From Otatea glauca (lineage: Eukaryota > Streptophyta > Magnoliopsida > Poales > Poaceae), in NCBI GenBank assembly GCA_036346275.1, contig CM070724.1, positions 50,717,038-50,781,037 of the forward strand: 64,000 nucleotides of DNA, written 5' to 3'. The first letter of the stretch is position 1, and every line of letters begins with the position of its first letter. The notes beneath the pieces are model-generated. The model was not told where the DNA came from. It saw only the letters and a list, made by a program, of their open reading frames with translations, and made no database searches. The position numbers and the translations under genes are program-made. Below are positions 10,857-22,419 of the stretch, in pieces.

Positions 10857-12560
10857 CGGCTCCACTACCAGCATGTCACGAACGGCGAGCTTGGGCTCGG
10901 ACGCTGTCCCCAAGTGCCAAGGCTCCACTTCCATGCTCTCGCCATCCTTGCCACCCCGCGATTCGCGGCCGACGGATGTGAGGCAACCCCTGGGGCAGAC
11001 GACGGTGGCTCGAAAACCCCTCGAGAGGCGCATCGGCTCGCCCAGGTCGCCATCGACCAAGCCATCGCCGCCATTCGGCGAGAGGGGCGTGGTACGACCG
11101 CTCGGTCCGCCGGTTCGGCCCTCCCGTCCGCAGACGAACACGCCAAAGGCGCTGCGAATATCGCTGGAGTCATGGTCGACCCGCTCGGCGGCTCGGCCCT
11201 CTTCCGACGGTCCTGGCGAAGAGCTCAACAAAGCGACCGACGGCGTCACACCGGCGGCAAGCAAGCTCGGCTCGAAGTCTCGCCCCGTGGCGGCTAGCGG
11301 CCCTCTGTCACATGATCACCGGCCGCTTCACGGCAGATCCCCACCCGGGCTCGCACCCCAAAGCCATCTTCACCGCCTCCCGACAGAAGGCGGCGCAGGC
11401 TCGCCGTCGCGGCAGGCGTAATAACGATGCTCGCCGGACAATGTACTTCCGAAGTCCCTCTCGGACGTCAAACTCGGGCGACGTAAGATCCATAACCGCT
11501 TGCGACGCCATCACACCGGCTCCGTCGACCATCACGATCGGCGCGGGTGCGCCACGGGCCGAGTTCTCGCCGGTTTACCGGTGACGGTCCGACGCTTAGC
11601 GCGGGCGGCAATGACCTTCCGCCCACGGCCTCGGCGTACTCGCGGCGATCTCCGTCGGGTATCTTTGGCCGCCCGTTTAAGTGGGCGATGATGGAGCGGT
11701 CGACGGGACCAAGAATCCGCGAATTCCTCTCCATCTACTCCACCGCCATCCTGGCGCCCGGAGGGGACGAGGCCGTAATGGCCAATTACCTCCCCACCGT
11801 TCTGGACGGCGCCGCCCGCACCTGGCTCTTCAACCAGGCATGCGGCACCTTCCGGTCGTGGCGCCACCGTGAGCGCTCTCCACTCCAACTTCCGAGTTGC
11901 TACGAACGGCACAGGCGGGAGGGACTCGACCGTGTTATCCAGGGAAAGGGGGAACATCTGCGGGACTTCGTGCGCCGGTTCACCCGCGCGCGAAACTCGA
12001 TCCCCAATGTTTCTAACGAAACCGTCATCAAGGCTTTCAAGTTTGGCGCCCGAGACAGACGCCTTACGGAGGACCTCGAGATTGCCACAAGACTCACCGT
12101 CGACAAACTATTCCGCATGATCGGCGGTGCAGCGAACGCGACGATCTTGTCATTGGAAGCATGACTATGATCGGGGCAAGCTAGGCCTCGCCTTCGGCGA
12201 AACGAGGCCATCCGACGCTAAGGAAGGAGACCCGGGCCCACGCGACAAAAGGCGGGGAAAAGACCGCGGCGTCGAGGGCGGCCACTCGCGCCTAGTTGCC
12301 ACGGCCGGCGACAAGCGTGAAGGGGCGGGACTGCGCCAACCCGACCGCCGGCCCTCGGCCTCGTGAGAACCATCCGCGATCGCGCGTAGTAGCTGCGCGC
12401 TGCCCCACCGGGCAAGGTCGGGGACCCCTCCACGCGAACATCCGAGCTTGGGGCAACGAGGAACAACCCGGCCGGCGCCAACAAGTTTTGCCTTCCACAA
12501 GATCCACGGCCATGACCGCGGGCTGCAGGACATGGTCGTTCAAGCTGGACCCTTTATAAG
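10857..12560 (+). pseudogene. gag of element 2, broken
   Basis: The clearest part is 11640-12165: a retrotransposon Gag capsid-like stretch with YSTAILAPGGDEAVMANYLP, LDGAARTWLFN, HLRDFVRRFTRARNSIPN and VIKAFKFGARD, matching the plant Retrotrans_gag family. Upstream (10873-11421) a Pro/Ser/Arg-rich N-terminal region is in another frame. A degenerate zinc-knuckle-like segment (FAFHKIHGHD) follows near 12485-12515 without its cysteines. Gag would package element RNA into particles. The frame changes make this copy non-functional. Confidence 0.75.
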
Positions 12561-12873
12561 GGGCCGGGAAATGCCCGCTACAAAAAGCGATGAGCGGCCA
12601 GAGGAATCGACGGCGAGCCTAAGCGGGCCACGACACGAATTCCAACAGGCGACCACCGTGTGGACATGATCTTGGTGGTTCCTCCGCATACCGATCTCGG
12701 CCTTGGTGAAGGGCGCCACGCGCCGTCTATCAAGCCACCGCCGGAAGCCCGCCGACTAAACTGCGGATGGGCGTCGTCCCATCACCTTTCTGGGACGACG
12801 CCCCAGGATGTCCGAGACTTCAAATCGCTCGTCGTCGCCCGACCATAAGCAACGCATTTGTTGTTGGCCGGGT

Positions 12874-13210
12874 CTCGTCGACGGGGCGCTTCCCTCAACT
12901 TACTCCTAGCGGCGCCTTAGACCGGATGCAAATACCCGGTCGAAAATCAAGAACATAGCGATCCCTTCTTGGCATCGCGTCGGGAGCTCGACCACCCCAG
13001 GGCAAGTGGTCCTCCCGTCACCTTCGGCGACTCAGTAACTTCCGCACCGAGCCGATCACCTTTGAGATCGTGGGCGGTGATCTCTACAACGCCATCCTCG
13101 GGCGCCCATGCTGTCAAGTTCATGGCTGCGAATCACTACGGGCATCGGTGTATGAAGCTCCCAGGGCCCGGGGGCGTCATAACGGTCCGCGGCGACCTTA
13201 AGGCAGCTCA
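12874..13210 (+). pseudogene. Aspartic protease region of element 2, degraded
   Basis: LVDG near 12874-12885 is at the place of the catalytic aspartate motif, but the residues after it are changed (ALPSTYS). Further on, TFEIVGGDLYNAILGRP (about 13058-13108) gives the second half of the fold, then VKFMAANHYGHRCMKLPGPG continues in another frame. The order is that of Tat-type retroviral-like proteases. Frameshifts separate the pieces. Confidence 0.65.
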
Positions 13211-13439
13211 CGGTTGCGAAGAAAAGGCCCTGACGTTGGTCGGCATACTACCCCAGCCGGGCCCCGAGATCACCCCGAAGGACACCCGTCGGAAGACGGC
13301 TATCCAGCCAAACGGCCCGACCAAGGCCGTGCAGCTTGAGGAGGGGGGCGCGGGCAAATGCGTCTCAGATTTACGCCACTCGATCCCAAATAGGAAGACG
13401 AGCTCGTCACCTTCCTCCGAGATAACAAAACCATTTTCG

Positions 13440-14190
13440 CATGGGAACCGGCGGACATGCCCGGGGTCCCACGGGAGGTGATCGAGCACAAAGTGCAAAC
13501 AAAGCCTGGCTGCAGACCCGTGCGCCAGAAGCTCCGGCGCTTCTCTTCTGAGAAGGCGGTGATAATCAGGGAGCACCTCAACAAGCTCCTTAAGGCCGGC
13601 TTCATTCGCGAGGTCAACTACTCCGAATGGCTGGCCAACCCTGTGATCTGATGTAAGAAGGCGGGAAGTGGCGAATGTGTGTCGACCACACGGGCTTGAA
13701 CGCTGCATGCCCCAAAGATAACTTCCCGCTCCCCCGCATAGACCAGATTGTGGACTCCACCGCCAACGCCGAGATGTTGAGTTTTCTCGACGCCTACTCC
13801 GGGTACCACCAGATCAAGCTCGCCGCGGAAGACGAAGACAAGACCGCCTTCATCACGTCGTTTGGAACATTCTGCTACACGACCATGTCGTTCGGCCTCC
13901 GCAATGCGGGTGCCACGTTCCAGCGGTTAATGGCCAAAGCCTTCGACCCGCAGATCGTGGGAACCTCGAGGTGTCGTCGGCGACATCATCGTCAAGAGCC
14001 CTCTAAGGCTAACCACGCCAACGACCTGCCGAGACCTTCGCCAACCCGAACAGGTTCGCATCAAGCTCAACCCGAAAAATACGTCTTGGCACGGCCTCTA
14101 AAAGTACTCGGCTACATGATCGGGGTCGGCGTGGGCCAATCCGAGAAGATCGAGGTGATCGAGCGGATGACCGCTCGACCTCGATAAAAC
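13440..14190 (+). pseudogene. Reverse transcriptase of element 2, broken
   Basis: Recognisable RT blocks: the PVRQKLRRFSSEK linker, HLNKLLKAGFIREV, then a TGA at 13649-13651, then CVDHTGLNAACPKDNFPLPR and LSFLDAYSGYHQIKLAAED, then TAFITSFGTFCYTTMSFGLR with NAGATFQRLM. The first catalytic aspartate (FLDAYSG) is kept. The catalytic YxDD box near 13973 reads VVGD in a shifted frame, so one aspartate and the tyrosine are missing. The enzyme would copy element RNA into DNA; this copy cannot. Confidence 0.85.
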
Positions 14191-14699
14191 AAGTGCGAGC
14201 CTCACCGTCGTCGATCGTCGCCCTCACCGCTTCATTTCCGGCTCGGCGAAAGGATCGCCTTTCTTTAAGATCTGCGCGATCATAAGGGTTTGAGTGGACC
14301 CCGAAGCCCAGCGGTCTTCGGCGAGCTCAAGACGTACCTCTGCGCGTCCTCCTGCGACAACTCCACAACAGGAGAGGTGCTCGCTACTTACCTCGCGCCG
14401 CGACCTGTGCCGTCGGTCACGGTCTGGTAGCCGAACGGGTAGGGCGGCGACCCGATCTACTACGTTAGCGAAGTACTCCACGGCCGGAAGAGCGCTATCC
14501 CAGTCCGAAACTCCTCGCACTCTTCATGGCCTCGCAAAGCTCCGACACTACTTCCAAGCACATGCGGTGGTCGGCCCGCGGCCTCCCGGGAAATCCTCGA
14601 AACCACGGGCAGTCGGTCGCGCGCCAAATGGGCCATGGAATCGCCGAGTTCGACCGCTTCACGGCCCGCACCGCCATCAAATCACAGCGCCGGCAGATT

Positions 14700-15130
14700 C
14701 GTGGCCGAGCGGACGGCGAGCTCGCGCCGAGCCCGAGGTCGGGCCGAGGACCCATGGACTATGTTCTTCGACGGATCAAGATCCTTTGGCGCCAGGGTGG
14801 CGTTCTCCTCATCACCCTCAAGGTGACCACTTGCGATATGTGATCCGCCCGGCTTTCCGCCACCAATAACGTGGCGGAATACGAGGCCCTCTTGGCGGAC
14901 TCGAGCACGCAAGTCCACAGGCATCCGCCGCCTAATCGTGAAAAGACTCTCGGCTCGTCGTCAATCAAGACAACAAAGTCTACCGGTGTTGAACCTCGAT
15001 GGCCAAATACCTCGCCGAGGCACGCAAGATGGAGAGATGGTTCGGAACACGAGGATCCAAAGCCGTACCAAGGAATGACAATTCCACCGCCGATCTCTGT
15101 CCGAGCTTGGATCATCCGGTGGCGAGCTCC
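14700..15130 (+). pseudogene. RNase H region of element 2, fragmented
   Basis: PWTMFFDGS near 14755-14781 marks the start of the RNase H fold with its first catalytic aspartate. NNVAEYEALLADS (about 14865-14900) carries the conserved Glu-containing motif in a different frame. AKYLAEARKMERWF and NSTADL follow near 15000-15098. Several frameshifts lie between these pieces. RNase H would remove the RNA strand during reverse transcription. Confidence 0.7.
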
Positions 15131-16412
15131 GTGGACGTCATCCTTGAAACCTTGGCCACACCGTCTGTCACCGCCGGGAAGACCGGTGGCCTTCCTCAAA
15201 ACGTTCCGACGTGGATGGATCCATTCATCAAGTTCCTCGACCAAGGGGAGCTCCCCGCCACTCCTGCTGAAAGGAGCAGGCTCCGGCGACGTGCGGGCTC
15301 GTACAGGCTCATCGGCGGGCAGCTCCACCGTCAGGGGGCTTTGGGCGTTCTGTCAAAATGCATCACTCCAGAAGAAGGTAAATACCTGCTCAACGACATA
15401 CACTCCGGCCTGTGCGGCGCTCACTCCTCTTTCAGGACTATGGTCGGGAAGGCCTTCAGGATGGGTTTTTACTGGCCAACGGCGCTCGAAGATGCCCAGG
15501 GCATCGTTCGTTCTTGCCAGTCCTGTCAGTTTCACGCCCGAAAGGTGAGGCAACCGGCCTACGCCCTGCAGACCATTCCCCTCGCCTGGCCATTCTCGAC
15601 GTGGGGCCTCGACATTCTCGGTCCCTTCCCGAGGTCGGTCGGGGGGAAGAAGTTCCTATTCGTGGCGATCGACACCTTTTCAAAATGGATCGAAGCAGAA
15701 CCGGTCTCCGCTATCACCGCCAAGGCTGCGGTAAAGTTCTTCCGTTCGCCGTGGTCACGAGTGCGAGTCCCTGCGAGATCATCACCGACAACGGAACGCA
15801 GCTCACCAAATGAGTTCCAAGAGTTCGGCGCAGATATGGGGACCAAGGTGCGCTATGCCTCGGTGAGCCACCCCTGGAGCAGGCGGCGCCGAGCGCCAAT
15901 GGGCAGCTCATCAAGGGATCAAGCGAGTCTTCGACGAGCCTCGCCGCCATGGCCGGGCATGGGTGGATGAGCTCCCGCGATCCTTTGGTGCATTCGCACC
16001 TCAACCAGTAAGACAACGGGCAAGCCCTTTCGGCTCGTCTTGGTCGAGGCATCTGCCGCCGAGTCGCGCTCCATTCCACTAGGGCGAGCTCGATCGACCA
16101 TGTCGACCTCGGCGGGAGCGGTCCTCGACCTTGCCTTGGCGGAAGAAGTGAGGTGTCACCTGGCCCTGCGACTCGACGCACCTGCAAGATCTCCGCAGAC
16201 ATCTTTGCCCAAGCCGTCCGACCTAGGGGCTTCCGTCGGGGACTGGTCTTCTGACGAATCAATATCGCTCCCACACCAACAAGCCGTCCCCATTTGTGGG
16301 GGCCCCTTCGAGTCGTCTCAACAAGCGCGCTAGGCTTGCCACTGGCGGTCCCGATGGCGAGGAGCTCATGAGCTCGTGGAGCGTGGCCACTCTACGGAAG
16401 TTCTACGTCTAG
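15131..16412 (+). pseudogene. Integrase of element 2, broken at the 3' part
   Basis: The frame opened at 14999 runs well into integrase. The zinc-binding HHCC module is intact in appearance (HSGLCGAHSSF, then CQSCQFH). The core starts with STWGLDILGPFP (first catalytic Asp) and FVAIDTFSKWIEAEPV. After about 15750 the frame shifts; the second Asp motif (ITDNGTQLTK) is in another frame at about 15780-15810. The polyprotein end WSVATLRKFYV precedes TAG at 16410-16412. Integrase would insert the DNA copy. Confidence 0.85.
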
Positions 16413-16779
16413 CGCCCTCTTTCACCCTTCATTAAGTTAAGGTGCCTCTTTCTTTGTTCTTTGTGTTCGTTCTGTATTAGATTACGCGCCTTGGGGCATG
16501 CCCGAGGCTCGTGTTGCCATCCCCAGTGCGCCCAGTTCGTGACCATAGTAAAGTTTTCTTAGATTTTCGTGCTAATCTCTTTCGATTTGTAGAAGGGTTG
16601 GTGTTAAAATCCACGACCTAAGTTGCGATTCCTTGATCGAAGGTCGCGCCATCTTAAAGGCCCTGACGGGCGCGCCTCGTCCGTCCTTTTTTAACCAAAG
16701 TAATTTCTTCTTAGAACGCCTCGGGCGGCCCGACCCGCGGCATGGCTATAAGGGCAACCATAAGGCCACGCGGCGGGCT

Positions 16780-17470
16780 CGGCCTCGAGGCGTCCATGCG
16801 TGTTCTTTCTTGCGGCGCACCGGGTCACGTTCTCTAGGTTCGCCTCGGGATGAAAACTCGAGCCCGGGCATTCCGGGATCGGGGCCTGATAAGGCGATCG
16901 TTATCGGGTAAGCCGCCATCCCCGTCTTTGCCAACCATTGAACGTTCTCGAGAGGCGCCCGAGCCTCATGACTTTTCGGGCTCGAGGTCGCGGCTTAGGA
17001 TTCACCACCGGGATGACTCTGTCGTTCTAAGTCGACCTTTCCCGGGGCGGGTGGCGGGTTCGAATCTCTAAACCGCCTCCGAGGGGGTCTTGCCGAGCTC
17101 GATGCATTCCCGAGCTCGCCGAGTCAGACCCAAGGCCGAAAATCTGGTCCAGCCTGAGCTATTCCAGGCCGACTAGTCTGAGTTGTGCCCAAACCTGTGT
17201 ACTGCCAGGCGAGGCCTCGGTGGGGACCACGTTCTCCGGGTTCGTCTCAGGGATGCCAGCATCCCGAGCCCGATGCATTCCCGGCTCGAGGGCGCGATAA
17301 AGCGATCCTTATCCGAATGTAAGCCGGCTATTCCCCTGTGTTACCGACCCGTGAACGTCCTCAAGAAGCGCCCCGGGCCCGATGACATTCCCAGACCCGG
17401 AGGCCGCGACCCCTAAGATCACCACCAGGAATGATCTCGGTCGCAATAAGTCGCTTTGCCGCAACAAGCC
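16780..17470. repeat. ~405-bp tandem duplication after pol of element 2
   Basis: cacgttctctaggttcgcct near 16825 returns as cacgttctccgggttcgtct near 17227. The blocks for gataaggcgatcgttatc, gaacgttctcgagaggcgcc and caccaccgggatga recur in the same order. The copies are well diverged. This parallels the duplicated spacer of element 1 at the same place. Confidence 0.7.
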
Positions 17471-17472
17471 GA

Positions 17473-20400
17473 CTAATTCCCCGCAGCCGAATTATCGAGA
17501 CATGTCAACCCGAGTCGTGCCCGGGCCCAAGTGATTTCGGGCGAGGCCTCGGTTGAATCAACATCGAGCATCGACGACTCACGGCCTAAACTGGGTAATT
17601 CGGGCAAAAGGCGGTAGGCCTCGTCGCGAAGGTCCGCAGGAACGTGCTCGCCACGCGCCACGTATCCAGTACTGTTCGACCCTTCCAAGAAATAGCCCGC
17701 ACAAAGCACGCAGTGGTGGCACAGACTGACAAATAAGCTAAGTTCTCCGAAAAAACACAACTCTATAAAGCTTAGCATAAAGTTGTTTTATCTTTACAAG
17801 GGGGAATCTTTCACCCCCGGACCCATCTGCTAACTCTAAAGTTTACAGAGACATGTCTCAAGCGAGTTTTCTCGTTCAAGGTCGAAACCCTCCGCGCGCG
17901 ATCACGAGGACCTCGATTCGCCCTTGTCAATCCGGTCGTGATCGCCTTGAGGCTGGGCCAAGGAGTCTTTCCCACCAGAGCCACTGCGCCACCTCTCTCC
18001 AAGACTAGCGTTCTGGCCTCGGCCTCGGCCACCTTGGTTTACGCTCGGTGGCCCTCATCTCCAACCCCGCGATCGTCTTCTCGAGCTCGGTCGCTGGCCT
18101 CGAGCTCGGAGGAGGGCCTCGCCGTCGACCACGCCTCGAAGCGGCGAGATCTCGAGCTTGAGACGCTGGATCTCCGTCGGCGCGCTCAGCGATCCTCGTC
18201 AAAGACGTCCTGCGCCCCAAGACGGACCCGGCGAGGTCTCCTCCGCCTCGCCGCTCCCCTTGATGGCTTCGAGAGCGCTATGGCATATATCTCTGGGCCC
18301 ACGCTCCCCGCGGCCTCGACAGCCCGCGCGAGCTCGAGGGCCCGGGCCTCCTTCAGGAGCGAGATTTCCTCTTGACCGCGCGACACGGTGGCTTTTAGCT
18401 CGACGATGTCCCTCTGATTGGCCTCGAGGACACCGCATAAGGGCCGGAAGGCAAACACGTGTTCGCGCGCAATGTTGTACCCCCGGGAAACCAGCCGCAG
18501 ACCCTGCGAAGGCAAAGAAAAACCCACCATGACCACTAAGGAAAGGGAGGGAAGAAGGAGCTGACGCCACGATCGATCTTACCTCCACTAGCCGGTCTTC
18601 CAGCAAAGACAAGTCGACGACAACATCAGAATCTCGGGGCAGTACGCCCGCAGTTGCGTCCCCGGCGGCCTCCGCCGCCGCTATAACAACGACGCACCCC
18701 GAAGGACCAGGGGGATCCGCTCCGGCCACGGCAATGGCGGCCGAACCTTGTGGGCCGGCAAGTGGCTCAACGACCCCCTGGCCGCCCTCGATTACAGGAA
18801 GGATCCTCGGCTCGCCAAAGGTGGACGGCCCCACCCAGGGCACGGCGACAACACCGCCCTCGATCACGGGTGCAACAACCGAAAGCGCCCCGGTCGGAGG
18901 CACCGGGGTCGGACGATGGACCGATGCCACGACCGCCCCGGTGTATGAGCTGCACGCGGTAAATTATCAAAACATGCTCAGTCGGCCCCACCACCACGAA
19001 GTTAAGAAACGGGGGAACTTACCGCGCCGATCGGATGCGCGACAACCTCGCCTTCTTTACCGGCCCCCCAGCGGGGGGGCGATTCGGCTCTCCGCTTTCC
19101 CGAGGACTCCACCCTCGGGGACACCCCCACCGGGGGCGCAGCGATGACGCCACCTTCGACTGCAGCCCCTTCGGCTACGGTGCTCCGCAGAAGAAGACCC
19201 CAATCACGGCGTCCTTGGTCGTGGCGCTTTCAACCAACCTCCTCGCCGCTTCATCCTCCTGAGGACGCGGCAGCGATCTCGCCGCGTCCGGGTCGCGCCA
19301 CGAGGCGTAATCGTCCTCATAATCCTCCTCCGGCCTCGCCTCGACCATAGGAAGGTCGGTACCCTCTGACGCCGAACGCCGCGATGGGGTGGGATGACGA
19401 AATGAACGGAGGCCGTACACGCATGACCGCTCCTCGGCGTGGCAGAAGGCTTCCCTCGGAGCTTGTTGATTAACTCGTTGCTCATTGCGTGCCCAGGCTC
19501 TTCTGGCCGAAGCCGCCTCTTGTTCTTGAACAGCGAGGTTAGCGGGTGAACCAAAAAGAAGAAAAAGAAAGAGAAATGGCGGCGGATCGAGCTCGAGCCG
19601 GTACCCCGAGCTCGGGGTCTAAACTCACCACGACACGGTCGCCCGCTCGACGTGGGGCTTCTCGTTTGCTTTGGGCGTCGAAGGCCGCCTTCTTGCCTCC
19701 CTCTTGCCTTTGATCGGGCCAGAAGCGGTAGCAACCGCTGGCCGCACCCGAGCTCTTTGGTTGCCTACACGAGCTCGCCACAATAAGCATCCAATCGGCG
19801 CCCAAAGTAAGGACCAAGGTGAAGGGCTTTTACCTCATTGCTCGCCCCAAGATGTTCTTGGGGCGTTGCCGCCAAGGTCGAAGGAGTTGGCGGCCTTCCC
19901 AAGATCTCCTGCATCCTCGGCGACCCATGCCGACCTCGGTCTTTGCGAGATCGAAATAAAACGTCGAGAGATAAGAGAGCCCGACCAAGGTCCGAAGGAT
20001 CCGGGATCGGACGACACTTACCCTCGTGACTTTCCGGGTGGCGTCGTACCTCCGGTGATTTCAAAGAAAGGGTGCAACCTCCTCCGTAGAGGAGCACCCG
20101 ATTCGCAGTAGTCGTGAACCGTCGCCCTCCGGGCCCGCATGGCGCATGTGTGGATGAAGCGGCGCTTCTGTCGCCCACCGAGTCCTCGGGCTCGGGGTCT
20201 CCGCTTCCCTTCGACCACGACGCCGTTATAGGCAAGCCCGCCTCCTCGCCCTTCTTTAAATAAAACCACTTCTCCGCCCACGGCCCGGCGAGTCCCGGGT
20301 CGGGATTTGGAAAAGGTGCAAGAGAGTCTGCCGCGTGAAAATAGAGGCACCGACGACGGGTCTTCGCGGTCGCGGGACAAGGAGTAAAACGAAGAAAAGC

Positions 20401-20642
20401 GAGGGTAGGGAGCCCGCCAAGAACCCTCGCAAAGATGTGCAGCGAAAGGAGAAGGAGGAGTTCGGCACCAAGTTCACGAGCTCGATCTCGCACTGCGCAA
20501 GGACCGCAGCCAAGAAGTCACTTTCCGGGATCCGCAGCCCAAAGAGCATGTACTGCTCCGTGCTCATGATCTCGTCATCCCGAGGTCGCGGCACTTTCTC
20601 CCCGGAAGGAAGCCGCCAGGAGAACGGGTCCAGAAGCCCCAA
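17473..20642 (-). pseudogene. Antisense ORF of Tat-type element 2, degraded
   Basis: Read leftward from 20642. The N-terminal part has LPSGEKVPRPRDDEIMST and FGLRIPESDFLAAVL followed by LVNLVPNSSF, resembling the plant gypsy-type transposon domain also seen in element 1. EKWFYLKKGEEAGLP (around 20265) is the next conserved block. Further left are Ala/Glu/Arg-rich segments (18930-17811) that suggest coiled coils, then 17778-17473. The parts lie in several frames, so introns or decay must be assumed. Role unknown. Confidence 0.65.
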
Positions 20643-21107
20643 AGACTCTATCTCCTCATCCGCTTCTGCGGTGAGTGTGCTCTCCCAAACTTCGCCATAG
20701 AATCAAGGTCAAAGGGAGGGAGAGGCGGGTCGTCAAACCAAGGGCTAGAAGCGTGGGCAGAGAGAGGCGAGGAGGAAGAAGGCAAGAGCACGAGAAGGGA
20801 AGTAAAATCCTAAAGGTGAGACCCCCTGGTTTTAAAAGACGCCTCATCTACCGACATCACCATCACCTCAAAAGGCGCGTGGCCAGAGCTGGGCGGCGGC
20901 CAAACGCGTCGGGGCCCTTCAAAACCCGTGACGGCGCGCGTCCCTCCACGCATCCTCTGCACCCATTCCTTCAACTTCCCGCCCACGAGGCCCCTGGCTT
21001 CGGGCCCGTCCCGGAAAACAAAATGGCGAAGTCCAAGTATGTGTCCGATGGCGGAATCCTCTTCAAACAAGACATCGACTCAGAGCGCCTGAGTCTCGCA
21101 CCGCTTC

Positions 21108-21124
21108 TTGAGCCTCGGGGCGGT
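21108..21124 (+). other. Polypurine tract, element 2
   Basis: gagcctcggggcggt lies directly before the 3' LTR start TGTCGGGATCGG at 21125. It is less pure than usual. Confidence 0.5.
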
Positions 21125-21341
21125 TGTCGGGATCGGACGATCAGCGCGCCCCGACACGTGTCCGTTCCTCTGTGCCTGTGGATTGTTCCTAAGCCCAGCA
21201 GAGACGTCTCGATCTACCGCCGGGCACCGAGCAAATCTGTTACCACGGATCCAGGCCAAAGGTCTCAAGAGGCCACCGGGACCTCTCCGAGCTCTTCCGA
21301 CCTGGCGGACCACTCCGAGCTCTTCCCTGACCTGGCGGGTC

Positions 21342-21491
21342 GGGCTCCCGACCTCCGCAGAGGGACGGGGTCCCCCGACCCCGACCAAGCCGGGCTCCCG
21401 ACCTCCGTAGCAGGACGGGGTCCCCCGACCCCGACCAAACCGGGCTCCCGACCTCCGTAGCGGGATGGGGTCCCCCGACTCCGACCAAGCC
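21342..21491. repeat. 50-bp LTR-internal tandem repeat, three copies
   Basis: Units start gggctcccgacctccg at 21342, 21392 and 21442, an exact 50-bp spacing. The 5' LTR has two, so the array changed after insertion or by recombination. Confidence 0.85.
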
Positions 21492-21904
21492 AAGGCAACC
21501 CCCGCCAAGGGCCGCGTGTCAAAGCCTCCACCTGCCAACAACCACGTGCCCCACGGATAGGGTCAATCGAAGTGACTATACGAGAGCAGGTGGCCATCTC
21601 CCAAGATGGTTTAATGACTGCCGAAGTCATGCTCCCAGTCCCATCAGCCGGTCACATACAGTACGAAGACACGCTCTCTCCCGAGGCAACACCCACGTCA
21701 TGCGCAGCAACGTCAACACTCGTAAGGTTCGCAGAGGGCAGGTACGCCGTTTCCCGGGGAAATACCTAACCGCCCTGGCCAACTAGACTCTCGACCAAAG
21801 ATGGGCAAGACGGCGGTGATCGGTCGGTGAACGAAGGACCGAAGCTCCTAGTGTAGGTCACCTCGTCCTCTCCCAACTCTCGATGTAACCTGCCCCTTCC
21901 TTCC

Positions 21905-21912
21905 GTATAAAA
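21905..21912 (+). promoter_or_regulatory. LTR promoter TATA box, 3' LTR
   Basis: ccgtataaaaggaggcagg matches the 5' LTR promoter. In this position it could drive transcription rightward into the flanking DNA. Confidence 0.6.
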
Positions 21913-22237
21913 GGAGGCAGGAACCCCCGTAGGAGGGGGACCAAACTCATCTGGCTAAGCCATTAGCATTCTCACTTGTAAACTTGGTACAACGATCTAC
22001 ACAAAAGGCAATACAACATCACCACACGACCGGAGTAGGGTTCGCCCGAACCAAGATAAACCTTGTGTCCCTGTTTGGTTGCACAGCTCACTCGCTTAGT
22101 CGCGCCGCCGAGGGTGCCAACCGGACGAGCGAAGCTCTAGACCTCACCCTCCGTACGATCTTTCCCCTCTTTCTTTACGGTCGGCGGTCCCGATCGTCGA
22201 CAGTCACCAAATACGAAGAAGGAACGTACTTACGTAC

Positions 22238-22324
22238 CTTCGATTGGATCAGTTCTTGGTGCCTGCTGAGCTTGAGCAGATGCAGCCCATGAGCATGAAA
22301 GTACCACCCACACCAGCTGCCCAT
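22238..22324 (-). pseudogene. Possible first exon of a truncated host gene
   Basis: On the minus strand an ATG at 22324 opens 29 codons (MGSWCGWYFHAHGLHLLKLS and nine more) and ends at a strong splice donor, AAG followed by GTACGTAAG, at 22238/22237. A TATA-like stretch lies about 70 bp upstream. Element 2 ends only 35 bp into the proposed intron, so any downstream exons would have been separated by the nested retroelements. I do not recognise the protein. A chance match is quite possible. Confidence 0.25.
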
Positions 22325-22392
22325 GGAAACCGCCGCCGCTGCTGCTGCAACGCCTCATCTCTCTCTCACATGTACAGTTGCAGGCTTGCAGC

Positions 22393-22399
22393 TATATAT
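22393..22399 (-). promoter_or_regulatory. Possible TATA box, minus strand
   Basis: tatatat within gcaagatatatagctgcaag (minus strand) lies about 70 bp upstream of the possible exon at 22324-22238. A GA-rich tract (ctctctctc on plus) follows, as in many plant leaders. Confidence 0.25.
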
Positions 22400-22419
22400 C
22401 TTGCCCAAGATACATGTAA

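Larger units (their letters stand above)
9743..22202 (+). mobile_element. Nearly complete Tat-lineage Ty3/gypsy retrotransposon (element 2)
   Basis: Complete structure of about 12.46 kb: 5' LTR (9743-10786), PBS (from 10789), gag, protease, reverse transcriptase, RNase H, integrase ending at 16412, an antisense ORF (20642-17473), a polypurine tract and a 3' LTR (21125-22202). The flanking 5-mers are gtcag (9738-9742) and gtcac (22203-22207), a target duplication with one mismatch. It landed in the terminal bases of the small LTR element. Multiple frameshifts and stops in gag-pol mean it cannot encode its own proteins. Confidence 0.9.
21125..22202 (+). mobile_element. 3' LTR of element 2
   Basis: Starts TGTCGGGATCGGACG and ends CCCGATCGTCGACA, 1078 bp. 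It pairs with 9743-10786. It has three 50-bp units (21342, 21392, 21442) and a TATA box at 21905. Many substitutions and small indels separate it from the 5' LTR, so the insertion is not recent. Confidence 0.9.
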
